64,000 nucleotides of DNA from Methylobacterium sp. E-045 (GTDB lineage: Bacteria; Pseudomonadota; Alphaproteobacteria; Rhizobiales; Beijerinckiaceae), in contig NZ_JAKSYE010000064.1 of NCBI RefSeq assembly GCF_022829685.1, positions 240,298 through 304,297 of the forward strand, written 5' to 3'. Shown in pieces: positions 55,947 to 64,000 of this stretch. How positions within the stretch are numbered: the first letter of the stretch is position 1; each line of letters begins with the position of its first letter. The translations under genes were made by a program, and so were the position numbers. Under the pieces are notes generated by a model. That model searched no databases and was not told where the DNA came from. It was given only the letters and a program-made list of their open reading frames with translations.

Positions 55947-56720
55947 TTTCGACACCTGGAATGATTTCAACTCGCACACATGGTCGAGCACACTTGGTGT
56001 GAAGCATGCCAAACCCGCGTTAGGAATACAAGGAACGCTTCGGGCCAACGCAATCCCTCAACACAAGAATAGCATCGCCGCTTGCTCTCGCAGTCTGGAG
56101 AGAGAGCAATTCCGGCGCCAGTGGCGGAGCGATGTGGCCGTCGCCATTTTCCCCTGCGTTCGGTGAACGCATTCCCGGACGCCCGACCGATCCAGCAAGA
56201 TCCTGCAAATCAATTTGACAGTTGGTATTTGGTATGCCACCAATCTCCAGGGATTTGCGGTGTCTCAAGAGCGAACGGACTGAGCAACAGGGTGGATGAG
56301 GTCGGTGACGAGGCCCCGGCATCTCGGCGGTGGTCCCGGATCGTATCGCGAACGGAATGGGGTGCATTATAAATCATCATCCGTGGAATGCTGCGACGGA
56401 GGAATGCAATGGCCACTCGTAAGATGAAGGCGCTTCTTTTCTTGAAGAGGTCATAATTTTTTCGAGCTGACTTAAGAAAAATACAAGCTCGCCGAGACGG
56501 TCGGTCATGGATGTCGATTGCATCCATACTTGCAACGCTCAGCACGTCTCGTCTGCGGGGCGACCAGAGTTGCGGCGAGATCGAATCGCCGGATGCGTGG
56601 GGTGCTTCGTCCTCGGCCGAGGCCCTCGGCGCCTCGCGATAGGGACGTCATGTCATCGATCCGCCTGCCCAGCGGGTCGTCAATCAGAACAAAACATCAA
56701 ACAAACAGGGAGAGAACACG
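55947..56720. other. Long divergent regulatory region gntR/oxc
   Basis: A gap of 774 bases, unusually long for this window. It contains an operator-like inverted repeat at 56223-56239 and several AT-rich patches around 56365-56490 that could hold the oxc promoter. I see no credible gene in it. A long untranslated leader for oxc is possible. Confidence 0.5.
56223..56239. promoter_or_regulatory. Operator-like inverted repeat upstream of oxc
   Basis: TGGTAT-TTGGT-ATGCCA matches the palindrome TGGTAT-N5-ATACCA with one mismatch. An overlapping alternative pairing TTGGT-ATGCC-ACCAA (56229-56243) also exists. The same motif occurs before the CBS gene and before oxlT. Confidence 0.5.
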
Positions 56721-58457
56721 ATGTCCGCTTTGGCCCAGAGAATCGATGTCGACGTTGCAGCGGAGCCTGAGCTCACCGATGGCTTTCATCTCGTCATCGA
56801 TGCGCTGAAGCTCAACGACATCCATACGATCTACGGCGTGCCCGGAATTCCGATCACAGATCTCGGCCGCCTTGCCCAGGCTGCCGGTATGCGCGTCATC
56901 TCCTTCCGCCATGAGCAGCATGCCGGAAACGCCGCCGCCATCGCGGGCTTCCTGACGAAAAAGCCCGGTATCTGCCTCACGGTCTCGGCTCCCGGCTTCC
57001 TCAACGGTTTGACGGCGCTCGCCAACGCCACCACCAATTGCTTCCCGATGATCCTCATCTCCGGCTCGTCCGAGCGCGAGATCGTCGACCTGCAACAGGG
57101 CGATTACGAGGAGATGGACCAGCTCGCCATCGCCAAGCCCCTGTGCAAGGCAGCCTTCCGGGTGCTCCATGCCGCCGATATCGGCATCGCCGTCGCCCGT
57201 GCCATTCGCGCCGCGGTGTCCGGCCGCCCAGGCGGCGTCTATCTGGATTTGCCCGCCAAGCTCTTCTCACAGGTGATGGAGGCCGAGGCCGGCGCCAAGT
57301 CGCTGGTCAAGGTCATCGACGCCGCCCCGGCCCAGCTGCCGGCCCCCTCGGCGATCAAGCGCGCGCTCGATGTCCTCAAGAGCGCCAAGCGCCCCCTCAT
57401 CGTTCTCGGCAAGGGCGCGGCCTATGCGCAGGCCGACGAGGAGGTCCGTGCTCTGGTGGAGACCAGCGGCATCCCCTACGTCCCCATGAGCATGGCCAAG
57501 GGCCTCCTGCCCGACACCCATCCGCAATCGGCCGGTGCCGCCCGTTCGCTCGTCCTCAAGGAGGCCGATGTCGTCCTTCTGGTGGGCGCGCGCCTCAACT
57601 GGCTGCTCTCGCACGGCAAGGGCAAGACCTGGGGCGCCCCCGGTTCGAAGAAGTTCATCCAGATCGACATCGAGCCGAAGGAGATGGACTCCAACGTCGA
57701 AATCGTGGCGCCCATCGTTGGCGATATCGGCTCCTGCGTCACCGCGCTCCTCGACGGTATGAAGGGCGACTGGCAGGCCCCGCCGAAATCCTGGACCGAT
57801 GCCATCTCCGCCAAGAAGGAGGAGAACCTCGGCAAGATGGCATCGAAGCTGCGCAAGAACTCGATCCCGATGGACTTCCACGGGGCGCTGGGGGCGCTGA
57901 AGACCATCATCGCCGAGCGGCCCGACGCGATCCTAGTCAACGAAGGTGCCAACACCCTCGATCTGGCGCGTGGCATCATCGACATGTACCAGCCGCGCAA
58001 GCGCCTCGATGTCGGTACCTGGGGCATCATGGGCATCGGCATGGGGTTTGCCATCGCCGCCGCCGTGGAAACGGGCAAGCCCGTCCTCGCCGTCGAGGGC
58101 GACAGTGCCTTCGGCTTCTCCGGCATGGAAGTGGAGACCATCTGCCGCTACAACCTGCCGGTCTGCATCGTCGTATTCAACAACAACGGCATCTATCGCG
58201 GCACCGATACGGACCCGACCGGACGCGACCCCGGCACGACCGTCTTCGTCAGGGATTCCCGTTACGACAAGATGATGGAGGCGTTCGGCGGCGTGGGCGT
58301 CAACGCGACGACGCCGGACGAGCTGTCTCAGGCCGTGAACGCAGCGATGGATTCGGGCCGCCCGACGCTCATCAACGCGGTCATCGATCCCCAGGCCGGT
58401 ACCGAGAGCGGCAATATCGGCAGCCTCAACCCGCAGAGCGTGGTGAAGAAGAAGTAG
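56721..58457 (+). CDS. oxc: Oxalyl-CoA decarboxylase
   Basis: Thiamine-diphosphate enzyme that turns oxalyl-CoA into formyl-CoA and CO2. The 578-residue protein follows the family order: an N-terminal pyrimidine-binding domain ([20 protein letters not shown], with the ThDP-activating glutamate in [13 protein letters not shown]), a central domain and a C-terminal diphosphate-binding domain with [20 protein letters not shown] and [10 protein letters not shown]. It clusters with frc, gntR and oxlT, which confirms the substrate. A strong hairpin separates it from frc. Confidence 0.97.
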   Translation: MSALAQRIDVDVAAEPELTDGFHLVIDALKLNDIHTIYGVPGIPITDLGRLAQAAGMRVISFRHEQHAGNAAAIAGFLTKKPGICLTVSAPGFLNGLTALANATTNCFPMILISGSSEREIVDLQQGDYEEMDQLAIAKPLCKAAFRVLHAADIGIAVARAIRAAVSGRPGGVYLDLPAKLFSQVMEAEAGAKSLVKVIDAAPAQLPAPSAIKRALDVLKSAKRPLIVLGKGAAYAQADEEVRALVETSGIPYVPMSMAKGLLPDTHPQSAGAARSLVLKEADVVLLVGARLNWLLSHGKGKTWGAPGSKKFIQIDIEPKEMDSNVEIVAPIVGDIGSCVTALLDGMKGDWQAPPKSWTDAISAKKEENLGKMASKLRKNSIPMDFHGALGALKTIIAERPDAILVNEGANTLDLARGIIDMYQPRKRLDVGTWGIMGIGMGFAIAAAVETGKPVLAVEGDSAFGFSGMEVETICRYNLPVCIVVFNNNGIYRGTDTDPTGRDPGTTVFVRDSRYDKMMEAFGGVGVNATTPDELSQAVNAAMDSGRPTLINAVIDPQAGTESGNIGSLNPQSVVKKK

Positions 58458-58472
58458 GCCCCTCGGCCCATT

Positions 58473-58507
58473 CCGCCGCTGCCGCGCCAGAGACGCGGGA
58501 GCGGCGG
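58473..58507 (+). promoter_or_regulatory. Stable intercistronic hairpin between oxc and frc
   Basis: CCGCCGCTGCCGCG pairs with CGCGGGAGCGGCGG (13 of 14 positions) around a seven-base loop. No T-run follows, so partial termination or protection of the oxc message from decay are more likely than full termination. Confidence 0.6.
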
Positions 58508-58549
58508 GTGTCCCTCTCCGCCGAACGCCCTTCAATGCGGAAAAGTCCC

Positions 58550-59824
58550 ATGAATGCCCTCGAAGGCGTGAAGATCCTCGACTTCACCCATGTCCAATCC
58601 GGCCCGACCTGCACCCAGCTCCTGGCTTGGTTCGGCGCGGATGTGATCAAGGTCGAGCGGCCGGGCGTCGGCGATGCCACGCGCCAGCAGCTCCAGGACA
58701 TCCCCGATGTGGACAGCCTCTATTTCACGATGCTGAACCACAACAAGCGGTCCATTACCCTCGACACCAAGAACCCCAAGGGTATCGAGGTGATGTGGCG
58801 TCTGGTGAAGGAGTGCGACGTTCTGGTGGAGAACTTCGCACCCGGCGCTCTCGCCCGGATGGGCCTGACCTGGGAGGCGATCCACCAAGCCAACCCACGC
58901 ATGATCCTCGCTTCGGTGAAAGGGTTCGGACCGGGCGTCTACGAGAATTGCAAGGTCTACGAGAACGTCGCCCAGTGCGTCGGAGGCGCTGCCTCCACCA
59001 CGGGGTTCCGCACCGATATCCCGATGGTGTCGGGCGCTCAGATCGGTGATTCCGGCACGGGCCTTCATCTGGCGCTCGGCATCGTCACCGCGCTCTACCA
59101 GCGGACCCATTCCGGCCTCGGCCAGAAGGTCGATTGCGCCATGCAGGATGGCGTTCTCAACCTTTGCCGGGTGAAGCTGCGAGACCAGCAGCGATTGGAG
59201 CGCGGGCCGCTCAAGGAATACAGCCAGTACGGGGAGGGGATCGGTTTTGGTGACTCGGTTCCACGCGCGGGCAACGATTCCGGCGGCGGCCAGCCGGGCC
59301 GCATTCTCAAGTGCAAGGGCTGGGAAACCGATCCCAACGCGTACATCTACTTCATCGCCCAAGGTGCGGTCTGGGAGCCGATCTGCGACGTCATCGGCGA
59401 GCCGACCTGGAAAACCCATCCCGATTACGCGACGCCGAAAGCGCGGCTGCCGCATTTGAACGAAATCTTCACCCGCGTCGAAGCCTGGACGATGTCGAAG
59501 ACCAAGTTTGAGGCGATGGAAACGCTCAACGCGCTGCACGTCCCCTGCGGCCCGATCCTTTCGATGAAGGAGATTGCGGAGGACGAGTCGCTGCGGAAAT
59601 CCGGCACGGTGGTCGAGGTCGACCATCCGGAGCGTGGAAAATACTTGACCGTGGGAAACCCGATCCGACTGTCGGCAAGTCAGGTCGAGGTCAAGCGCTC
59701 GCCCCTGCTGGGCGAGCATACCGACGAGATCCTGCGCGACGTCCTCGGCTATTCCGAGAACGACCGGCTCAAGATCTCGGAATCAGGGGCGATCGGCACG
59801 GTCCAGAGGATCGCTGCCGAATGA
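58550..59824 (+). CDS. frc: Formyl-CoA:oxalate CoA-transferase
   Basis: Class III CoA-transferase that moves CoA from formyl-CoA to oxalate, releasing formate and remaking oxalyl-CoA for oxc. The 424-residue protein has the family start ([20 protein letters not shown]), the catalytic aspartate in [16 protein letters not shown] and the glycine loop [20 protein letters not shown] chose ATG 58550, with GGAAAAG upstream, over the ATG at 58535. It lies 92 bases after oxc. The formate it frees would feed the formate dehydrogenases. Confidence 0.96.
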   Translation: MNALEGVKILDFTHVQSGPTCTQLLAWFGADVIKVERPGVGDATRQQLQDIPDVDSLYFTMLNHNKRSITLDTKNPKGIEVMWRLVKECDVLVENFAPGALARMGLTWEAIHQANPRMILASVKGFGPGVYENCKVYENVAQCVGGAASTTGFRTDIPMVSGAQIGDSGTGLHLALGIVTALYQRTHSGLGQKVDCAMQDGVLNLCRVKLRDQQRLERGPLKEYSQYGEGIGFGDSVPRAGNDSGGGQPGRILKCKGWETDPNAYIYFIAQGAVWEPICDVIGEPTWKTHPDYATPKARLPHLNEIFTRVEAWTMSKTKFEAMETLNALHVPCGPILSMKEIAEDESLRKSGTVVEVDHPERGKYLTVGNPIRLSASQVEVKRSPLLGEHTDEILRDVLGYSENDRLKISESGAIGTVQRIAAE

Positions 59825-59840
59825 TCCGCTCCTGAACAAA

Positions 59841-59875
59841 GCGCGGGCCGCGTGTCTCAACATCCCGGCTCGCGC
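59841..59875 (+). terminator. Hairpin after frc
   Basis: GCGCGGGCCG pairs with CGGCTCGCGC (one mismatch) around a 15-base loop, 16 bases after the frc stop. There is no T-run; termination is possible but not certain. Confidence 0.4.
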
Positions 59876-59956
59876 GCATGACGTGAAACTCCTCCCGACT
59901 CAGCGCGGTATCGGCCCCGAGCCCGATGCCGCGCTCTTTCGCTCGTGCGCGATCGA

Positions 59957-60118
59957 TCAGGCGATACCGGTGAAGCGTCCGGCCGAACCGGCCACGTAAT
60001 CGCCGCTCTCGGACCGGGTCTTCTCAGGGCGCACCGACAGGAGATCGGCGGCTTTCACAACGAGGACGACCTGAAGAGCGATCATGCAGAGAACGGCGGC
60101 GAAGATGGTGACGAGCAT
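59957..60118 (-). CDS. Small single-pass membrane peptide
   Basis: A 53-residue peptide made of one hydrophobic helix (MLVTIFAAVLCMIALQVVLV) and a polar tail (RPEKTRSESGDYVAG). GGGAG lies seven bases before ATG 60118, giving a convincing start. No family is recognised. It is convergent with frc and lies downstream of the P-loop gene in the same direction. Confidence 0.55.
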   Translation of the reverse strand: MLVTIFAAVLCMIALQVVLVVKAADLLSVRPEKTRSESGDYVAGSAGRFTGIA

Positions 60119-60312
60119 GGTGGGCTCCCGATGGCGCGTTGCAGCATCGTGATGCCATGGTGCGGCGCAAACTGATATATCACATTTAATCGACCAGACA
60201 TGTCTGTGGCGCATGCGGAGGTCGATGGTGGCCGGTAACCGGCGCCGGACGCATCCTCAGAAGGCATCCCCTCCTCTGCCTGCGCAATTAGCGGGCAGTC
60301 GCCGGTGGACGA

Positions 60313-62139
60313 TCAGAACGGGGCCGCGTCGCCCCATCGGCCCAACGTGTGAGTGTCCTGCGGTCGCAGCCGCTCCCCTGGTCCCTCGAAGGCAGGAGTC
60401 TGATCCGTTACGCCCATGACGGACAAGGCCGCGTGCAGGTCAGGATTCTCGACCGCGCATAAAACCACGTCCGCGGCGAGGTGGGTCAGGCGGGCGCGTT
60501 CGAGACGAGCATAGACGCGCCCCGTTCCGTGATCGGCAAATCGGATCGTCGTCATCCGGCGAACGCAGTCGCGCAGGAAGCTCAGGTTCTGCGAAGACTC
60601 CATTGAGCCAGCGGCGGCATACACCTCGTCGGGCGATCGCGCGGTGACATCGATCTTGCGGTACCTGTCGATGTCGAAGATGAACTTCAGGTCGAGAATG
60701 GTCATCCCGCCGTTGATGCCGAAGGCAATCGTTCTCGGCCGCTCACCCTCCGGGACGCTGTTGTCGAGAAACTCGAAATGGACCTGCTTGTCCGTTCTCA
60801 GAGCCCAGGTGAAAAACAAGCGGGGCATGCCGGTATAGGCTTCGACATTGTGCGCGAGCAGATCCTCCACCGCTTTGTAGCGGCCAAACTGTTCGCCGCG
60901 CTTCCATGCCCGCTCCACCGTCGCCTCCGGCGGCGTGATCATGAACTGCATGTAGACGCAGTGACCGAAGCGGGTGAGGAGCTGGCTGCCGCTCTCGGCG
61001 CCGGGATCGACGGTGAAGCTGTCGAACCGAAACCGGTCGATGAGGAGATGCGAGATGCGCCCTTCGGCAGCTTTGACCGCCATATGACGGTCGAGCTTGC
61101 GATCGATGATCTCCACCTCGCGCCCGGTCAGCGTCCCGGCATAGCGCTGCGCGGGGCCGAGGCTGTCGTAATCGAGCAGGAACTTGCGCCAGACGTCGGG
61201 GGTGATCACCGCGAAATCCGATCCATCGAGCCCGAGCCGCCCGGCAAGCGCCCGCTGATAGGGCCGGATCGTGCTCTTGCCCGATGCCGAGGCACCCTTG
61301 ACGTTCATGACCACCGGCCGGTCCTGGGCCGCCAGCACATAGTAGCCCTGGCTGGCGACGACGTCGCGAACCCATGGCTCGATCAACTGTCCGATCCGGG
61401 TACTGCCGTACTGGTTCGAAACGAGCGTGCAGGCGAGGCTCGAGAGAAGCGCCCTGTCGCGGATGAGAAAACCGCGCCGGCTGATGATGCTCGTCACCAC
61501 GTGTCGTAAAGCTGCGCAGGCTGCCGCTTCGACGGGAATGGCCGACGCCGTACATCGCGCCTGCCAGGCGTCGAGATGCAGGAGAGCCGCCTGTTCCGGT
61601 GTCCCGGCCTCCCGCCTTCGCCTCTCGGGCTCGGACGATCCGTGGATGAACCGCCACGAGGATCGCCATGTCTTGACCGGTTCCTCCGCACTTCTCGGCA
61701 TGAGCATCACGGAAAGCTCGCGCTCGAGGATGTGCACGGCCTCGTTCCGGACCCGGTCGAGCAGGCCGGAGATCTCGCCCTCATGGGACGCGACCCCGTC
61801 GCGCAGGATGGTGCCGACCATGGCGCGGAAATTGACCCCGAGATCGCCATAGGTCCGGCCGACCGGTACCGACAGGTCGGCCATGACGCGGATGAGCACT
61901 TCGTGGACGACGAGGCGACGTGCTCGAAAACGGACCAACTGCGTCAGCGGAAGCCCGCTGACGTCCATGAGTTCGCGCGCGTCCGCGAGGGTGGTCTCGA
62001 CATGATCTGACCGAAAGATCGTCTCCAGGGCGAGGAACGCCCTGGGCAGGCTCGATTCGAGTCCCGGATTCCAGGGGCCGAATTCCTCGCGCGGCTTGGG
62101 CTCACCGAGATTCGCAACCTCTCTCTCCGGAATGGACAT
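60313..62139 (-). CDS. Large P-loop protein, possibly zeta-toxin/kinase-like, of unknown function
   Basis: A 608-residue cytoplasmic protein. Residues 1-275 are a helical region with no recognised motif. At 282-290 comes a Walker A loop (GASASGKST), followed by DFAVITPDVWRKFLLDYDSL, a basic helix (REVEIIDRKLDRHMAVKAAE) and LLIDRFRFDSF as a candidate Walker B, an order reminiscent of zeta-toxin-type kinases. The last 120 residues (from about LKFIFDIDRYRKIDV) form a further domain. No antitoxin-like small gene precedes it, so a toxin role is doubtful. It is transcribed with, or after, the small protein at 62214 inside the oxalate locus. Confidence 0.75.
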   Translation of the reverse strand: MSIPEREVANLGEPKPREEFGPWNPGLESSLPRAFLALETIFRSDHVETTLADARELMDVSGLPLTQLVRFRARRLVVHEVLIRVMADLSVPVGRTYGDLGVNFRAMVGTILRDGVASHEGEISGLLDRVRNEAVHILERELSVMLMPRSAEEPVKTWRSSWRFIHGSSEPERRRREAGTPEQAALLHLDAWQARCTASAIPVEAAACAALRHVVTSIISRRGFLIRDRALLSSLACTLVSNQYGSTRIGQLIEPWVRDVVASQGYYVLAAQDRPVVMNVKGASASGKSTIRPYQRALAGRLGLDGSDFAVITPDVWRKFLLDYDSLGPAQRYAGTLTGREVEIIDRKLDRHMAVKAAEGRISHLLIDRFRFDSFTVDPGAESGSQLLTRFGHCVYMQFMITPPEATVERAWKRGEQFGRYKAVEDLLAHNVEAYTGMPRLFFTWALRTDKQVHFEFLDNSVPEGERPRTIAFGINGGMTILDLKFIFDIDRYRKIDVTARSPDEVYAAAGSMESSQNLSFLRDCVRRMTTIRFADHGTGRVYARLERARLTHLAADVVLCAVENPDLHAALSVMGVTDQTPAFEGPGERLRPQDTHTLGRWGDAAPF

Positions 62140-62213
62140 TGTTGGCCGCTCCGAGAGTCAACACCTTCTTGGGCGGCCGGGCGTCGTCGTGGCGAAATCC
62201 GGTTCGCCTGACT

Positions 62214-62495
62214 TTACGCGACCGCTGCCTCGTCGATGGCCTCGAGCCGCAGTTGATAGCGGTCGCCCCAGAGAACTCCCGCCTTCTCGTACCAATCCGC
62301 GTCGAAGAACAGCTTAGCGCAGAACTCGCTCTGCCAGATGCAGACGGCGATGACCCTGGAATCGATCACTTTCACATGCCGGCTGATGAGCCCGCGTGTG
62401 ATCCCGGCCGACGGACACATGTCCATGCTGGTCATCCCGTTGGGGGATTCGCCCCCGAAGACGACGGGACATTCGAGAATGGCCAAGTAACGCAT
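62214..62495 (-). CDS. Small protein with ABM-type (dimeric alpha-beta barrel) monooxygenase look
   Basis: A 93-residue protein. The second half (VIAVCIWQSEFCAKLFFDAD and WYEKAGVLWGDRYQL) follows the pattern of antibiotic-biosynthesis-monooxygenase-like folds, where WYE...R-x-G sits in the last helix. Three cysteines (LECPVV, DMCPS, SEFCAK) are unusual. AGGG lies nine bases before ATG 62495, which I prefer to a longer reading. It begins the leftward pair with the P-loop gene (74 bases apart). Catalytic function is not established. Confidence 0.6.
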   Translation of the reverse strand: MRYLAILECPVVFGGESPNGMTSMDMCPSAGITRGLISRHVKVIDSRVIAVCIWQSEFCAKLFFDADWYEKAGVLWGDRYQLRLEAIDEAAVA

Positions 62496-62820
62496 CGCTG
62501 CTAACCCTGTTGTCCACGAGATGCGCGGGGCCGGTCTGTTGCCGACCGGCACGGTCCCGTAGCGTCTCCCTGCCTCGATACTCGTATGAATCGCGCCTTG
62601 ATCGAAGGCCGAAACGACGAGGTACCTTGGATAAATTTTGAATGCAAAACGGATGCGGGTCAATGATCACGCGCAGGATATCTTGTCCTGCGATTGCGAT
62701 ACGATTGGTTTGCAACGCAATACTGCCGCACGGAGATCGATTGCGCGTAACCTAGTCTGCGCCGATAGATACCGGGATTGTACAGGTCTCAAAATCCTGG
62801 TGCCGGATACGCACTCATGT
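62496..62820. other. Intergenic region between CBS gene and ABM-like gene
   Basis: About 325 bases, mostly upstream sequence of the 62214 gene. I see AT-rich patches near 62630-62650 but no gene, palindrome or terminator that I can support. Confidence 0.4.
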
Positions 62821-63237
62821 TCAGACCTGAGCCGGTCCACCGGCTCCGGACACCTCATCGAGGCAGCTCCAGATGTTCTGGACCGATGTCAGCACGAAAC
62901 CATCCGTCACCGCGATATGATCTGTCTTGTGGGCGCAGAACTGCTTCAGCCTGTCGTGACCGGACATCCCGATATCGACGGAGGTGAAATCCTCCTTTGC
63001 CAGCATCCAGACGAGATTGTCGAGCGCTTCGAGGCCGCGCGCCGCCATGGCACGGAAGATCTCACGCTCGGTGATGATCCCGATGATGGCGCCATCCGTG
63101 GGACGGTCACCGTCGATCACGACGAGGGCGTCGACACCGGGACTGCGCAGCAACCGCAATGCGTCGCGCGCCGATCGATCCATACGGATATAGTGCAGGC
63201 GGCCCGCGCTATCGCCGGTCCGCTGGCTGGCTTCCAT
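62821..63237 (-). CDS. CBS-domain protein
   Basis: A 138-residue protein made of one CBS pair: the first repeat has DALRLLRSPGVDALVVIDGD and IIGIITEREIFRAMAARGLE, the second VDIGMSGHDRLKQFC and IAVTDGFVLTSVQNIWSCL. CBS pairs bind adenine nucleotides and sense energy state; free-standing ones can regulate partner enzymes or transporters. The gene is divergent from oxlT and has the TGGTAT-N5-ATACC(T) repeat 40 bases upstream, suggesting co-regulation with oxalate use. Confidence 0.85.
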   Translation of the reverse strand: MEASQRTGDSAGRLHYIRMDRSARDALRLLRSPGVDALVVIDGDRPTDGAIIGIITEREIFRAMAARGLEALDNLVWMLAKEDFTSVDIGMSGHDRLKQFCAHKTDHIAVTDGFVLTSVQNIWSCLDEVSGAGGPAQV

Positions 63238-63276
63238 GGCGTTGCCTCTCCGGGATCTCTTGTTGAGGCAGGACTC

Positions 63277-63293
63277 TGGTATGCAGAATACCT
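63277..63293. promoter_or_regulatory. Operator-like inverted repeat upstream of the CBS gene
   Basis: TGGTAT-GCAGA-ATACCT: the arms GGTAT and ATACC are exact reverse complements with a five-base spacer. It lies 40 bases upstream of the CBS gene start. Confidence 0.55.
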
Positions 63294-63694
63294 GTTGTCA
63301 ACGGTCGAAATAGAACTATGGTGCCGGCTCCTCGTCCGGGGAGCGTGATCCGTAGATGCCGTCAACGGCCATCGCCTGATTGCTTCACGCGTCGAGGTGC
63401 CTTCGGTTGGCTCAGGGCGTATCGGTTGATCCGACGCATGAATCGGTCTTTTTCAGCTTACGGTGAGCGACTTCGGACTGTAGTCCCGAAATGAGGGCTG
63501 CCGTTCGCATCAATCGCAGTATGTGTTTGAAGACATGACAGGCTGGCATTTGGCCGTTAGCGCTGTTTGAGTTGCATGGCTGGCCTCGTACATCGCCTCA
63601 TTTAATGAGAGCTTGAAAATAATCCCTGTTTGCTGCGTTGCGGAATCGATTTTTCTGCAACTTGCTCTTGACGAGCCGACACGCACGATGGAGG

Positions 63695-63713
63695 CTGGTA
63701 TTCCACATACCAG
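63695..63713. promoter_or_regulatory. Perfect 19-bp operator-like palindrome upstream of oxlT
   Basis: CTGGTAT-TCCAC-ATACCAG has seven-base arms that match without error. It lies about 100 bases upstream of the oxlT start and is the best copy of the motif found in this locus. Confidence 0.65.
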
Positions 63714-63814
63714 AATGCCGGCGGCGCCAAGGGCCGGCCTTCTTCAAGACCGGATGCCGGTCAACCGGCTCCAATGCCTCGAATGATGCACAATAGAACA
63801 ACGTGGAGGACGCG

Positions 63815-64000
63815 ATGACGAGGGCGGAAACAACGACCGAGCGGGTATCCGATGGATACCGTTGGGGTCAGCTGGTGATCGGCGTGATCTGCATGGTGAT
63901 GATCGCCAACCTGCAATACGGCTGGACGTTCTTCGTCCCCGACATCCAGAAGAAGTTCGGCTTCGACCGGGCGGCGATCCAATGGGCCTTCACCCTGTTC
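63815..64000 (+). CDS. oxlT: OxlT-like oxalate/formate antiporter, cut by window edge
   Basis: Only the first 62 codons are present. They encode a polar N-terminus (MTRAETTTERVSDGYRWGQL) and the first major-facilitator helix (VIGVICMVMIANLQYGWTFF) followed by VPDIQKKFGFDRAAIQWAFT, which matches the start of oxalate:formate antiporters. GGAGGA stands six bases before ATG 63815. The location beside oxc and frc supports the substrate: oxalate in, formate out. The rest of the protein is outside the window, so transport residues cannot be checked. Confidence 0.85.
   Translation, partial: MTRAETTTERVSDGYRWGQLVIGVICMVMIANLQYGWTFFVPDIQKKFGFDRAAIQWAFTLF

Larger units (their letters stand above)
63238..63814. 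other. Divergent regulatory region CBS gene/oxlT
   Basis: A 577-base gap with two copies of the same inverted repeat, near each end (63277-63293 and 63695-63713). The part between is moderately AT-rich and has no credible gene. Confidence 0.5.

Noticed and set aside
60173..60182. TGATATATCA palindrome upstream of the 53-residue peptide as an operator
   Set aside because: Short and AT-only; such a palindrome is easily found by chance in an AT-rich gap and has no second copy nearby.
60313..62139. A toxin-antitoxin system based on the zeta-like P-loop
   Set aside because: No small antitoxin gene overlaps or precedes it, and the protein is far larger than known zeta toxins.
1..64000. CRISPR arrays, tRNA or rRNA genes
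   Set aside because: No regularly spaced repeats, CCA-ended cloverleaf-like sequence or rRNA signature was seen by eye; a dedicated RNA search could still find a missed tRNA.

Overview
The window is a GC-rich chromosomal segment from an alphaproteobacterium, most probably a Methylobacterium/Methylorubrum-type methylotroph. This rests on gene content: a periplasmic FDH3-type formate dehydrogenase operon with its accessory genes, methylmalonyl-CoA mutase, a phasin, the ClpS-ClpA pair, an alphaproteobacterial LexA box (GTTC-N7-GTTC) and a complete oxalate-use locus. No rRNA, tRNA or CRISPR array is visible. Most genes have the same high-GC composition; one membrane-protein gene at 19108-20391 is strikingly AT-rich and looks imported.

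Region 1-17.8 kb is a formate dehydrogenase district. It holds two MoeA-like molybdopterin genes (the first cut by the window edge), a WD40-cytochrome c fusion, a large multi-cluster 4Fe-4S protein, a lipoate/biotin-ligase-like protein translationally coupled to a phosphate-selective-type porin, and a tightly overlapping run of uncharacterised proteins (DUF6505, DUF6352, DUF3305, DUF3306). Then comes the operon torD - small Tat peptide - fdhA - fdhB - fdhC - small membrane protein, and a MoeB-like enzyme on the other strand. A promoter-like sequence and a perfect 20-bp palindrome precede torD. The likely joint task is building, exporting and wiring a molybdenum (or tungsten) formate dehydrogenase to a membrane cytochrome b.

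Region 17.9-31.5 kb is mostly housekeeping: dapE, the AT-rich island gene, truA-fmt-def, recR, pckA, ybaB-dnaX with the signal recognition particle RNA just upstream, a PepSY protein, the YifB/ComM ATPase and a mannose-1-phosphate guanylyltransferase. Region 31.6-44.4 kb has methylmalonyl-CoA mutase, a DUF817 membrane protein, small unknown genes, an HtrA-like protease, a membrane J-domain protein, a SPOR-domain D,D-carboxypeptidase, a phasin and clpS-clpA. Region 44.3-55 kb has ergothioneine synthesis (egtB, egtD), murI, rpsD, gltA, gltX, comEC and lexA with its own triple LexA half-site array.

Region 55.2-64 kb is an oxalate locus: a GntR/FCD regulator, oxalyl-CoA decarboxylase (oxc), formyl-CoA:oxalate CoA-transferase (frc), and at the right edge the start of an OxlT-like oxalate/formate antiporter. 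Between frc and oxlT lie a 53-residue membrane peptide, a 608-residue P-loop protein of unknown function, a small monooxygenase-fold protein and a CBS-domain protein. An inverted repeat of the form TGGTAT-N5-ATACCA occurs before oxc, before the CBS gene and, as a perfect 19-bp palindrome, before oxlT; I propose that it is the operator uniting this regulon. Oxalate breakdown releases formate, so this locus and the formate dehydrogenase district are metabolically linked.
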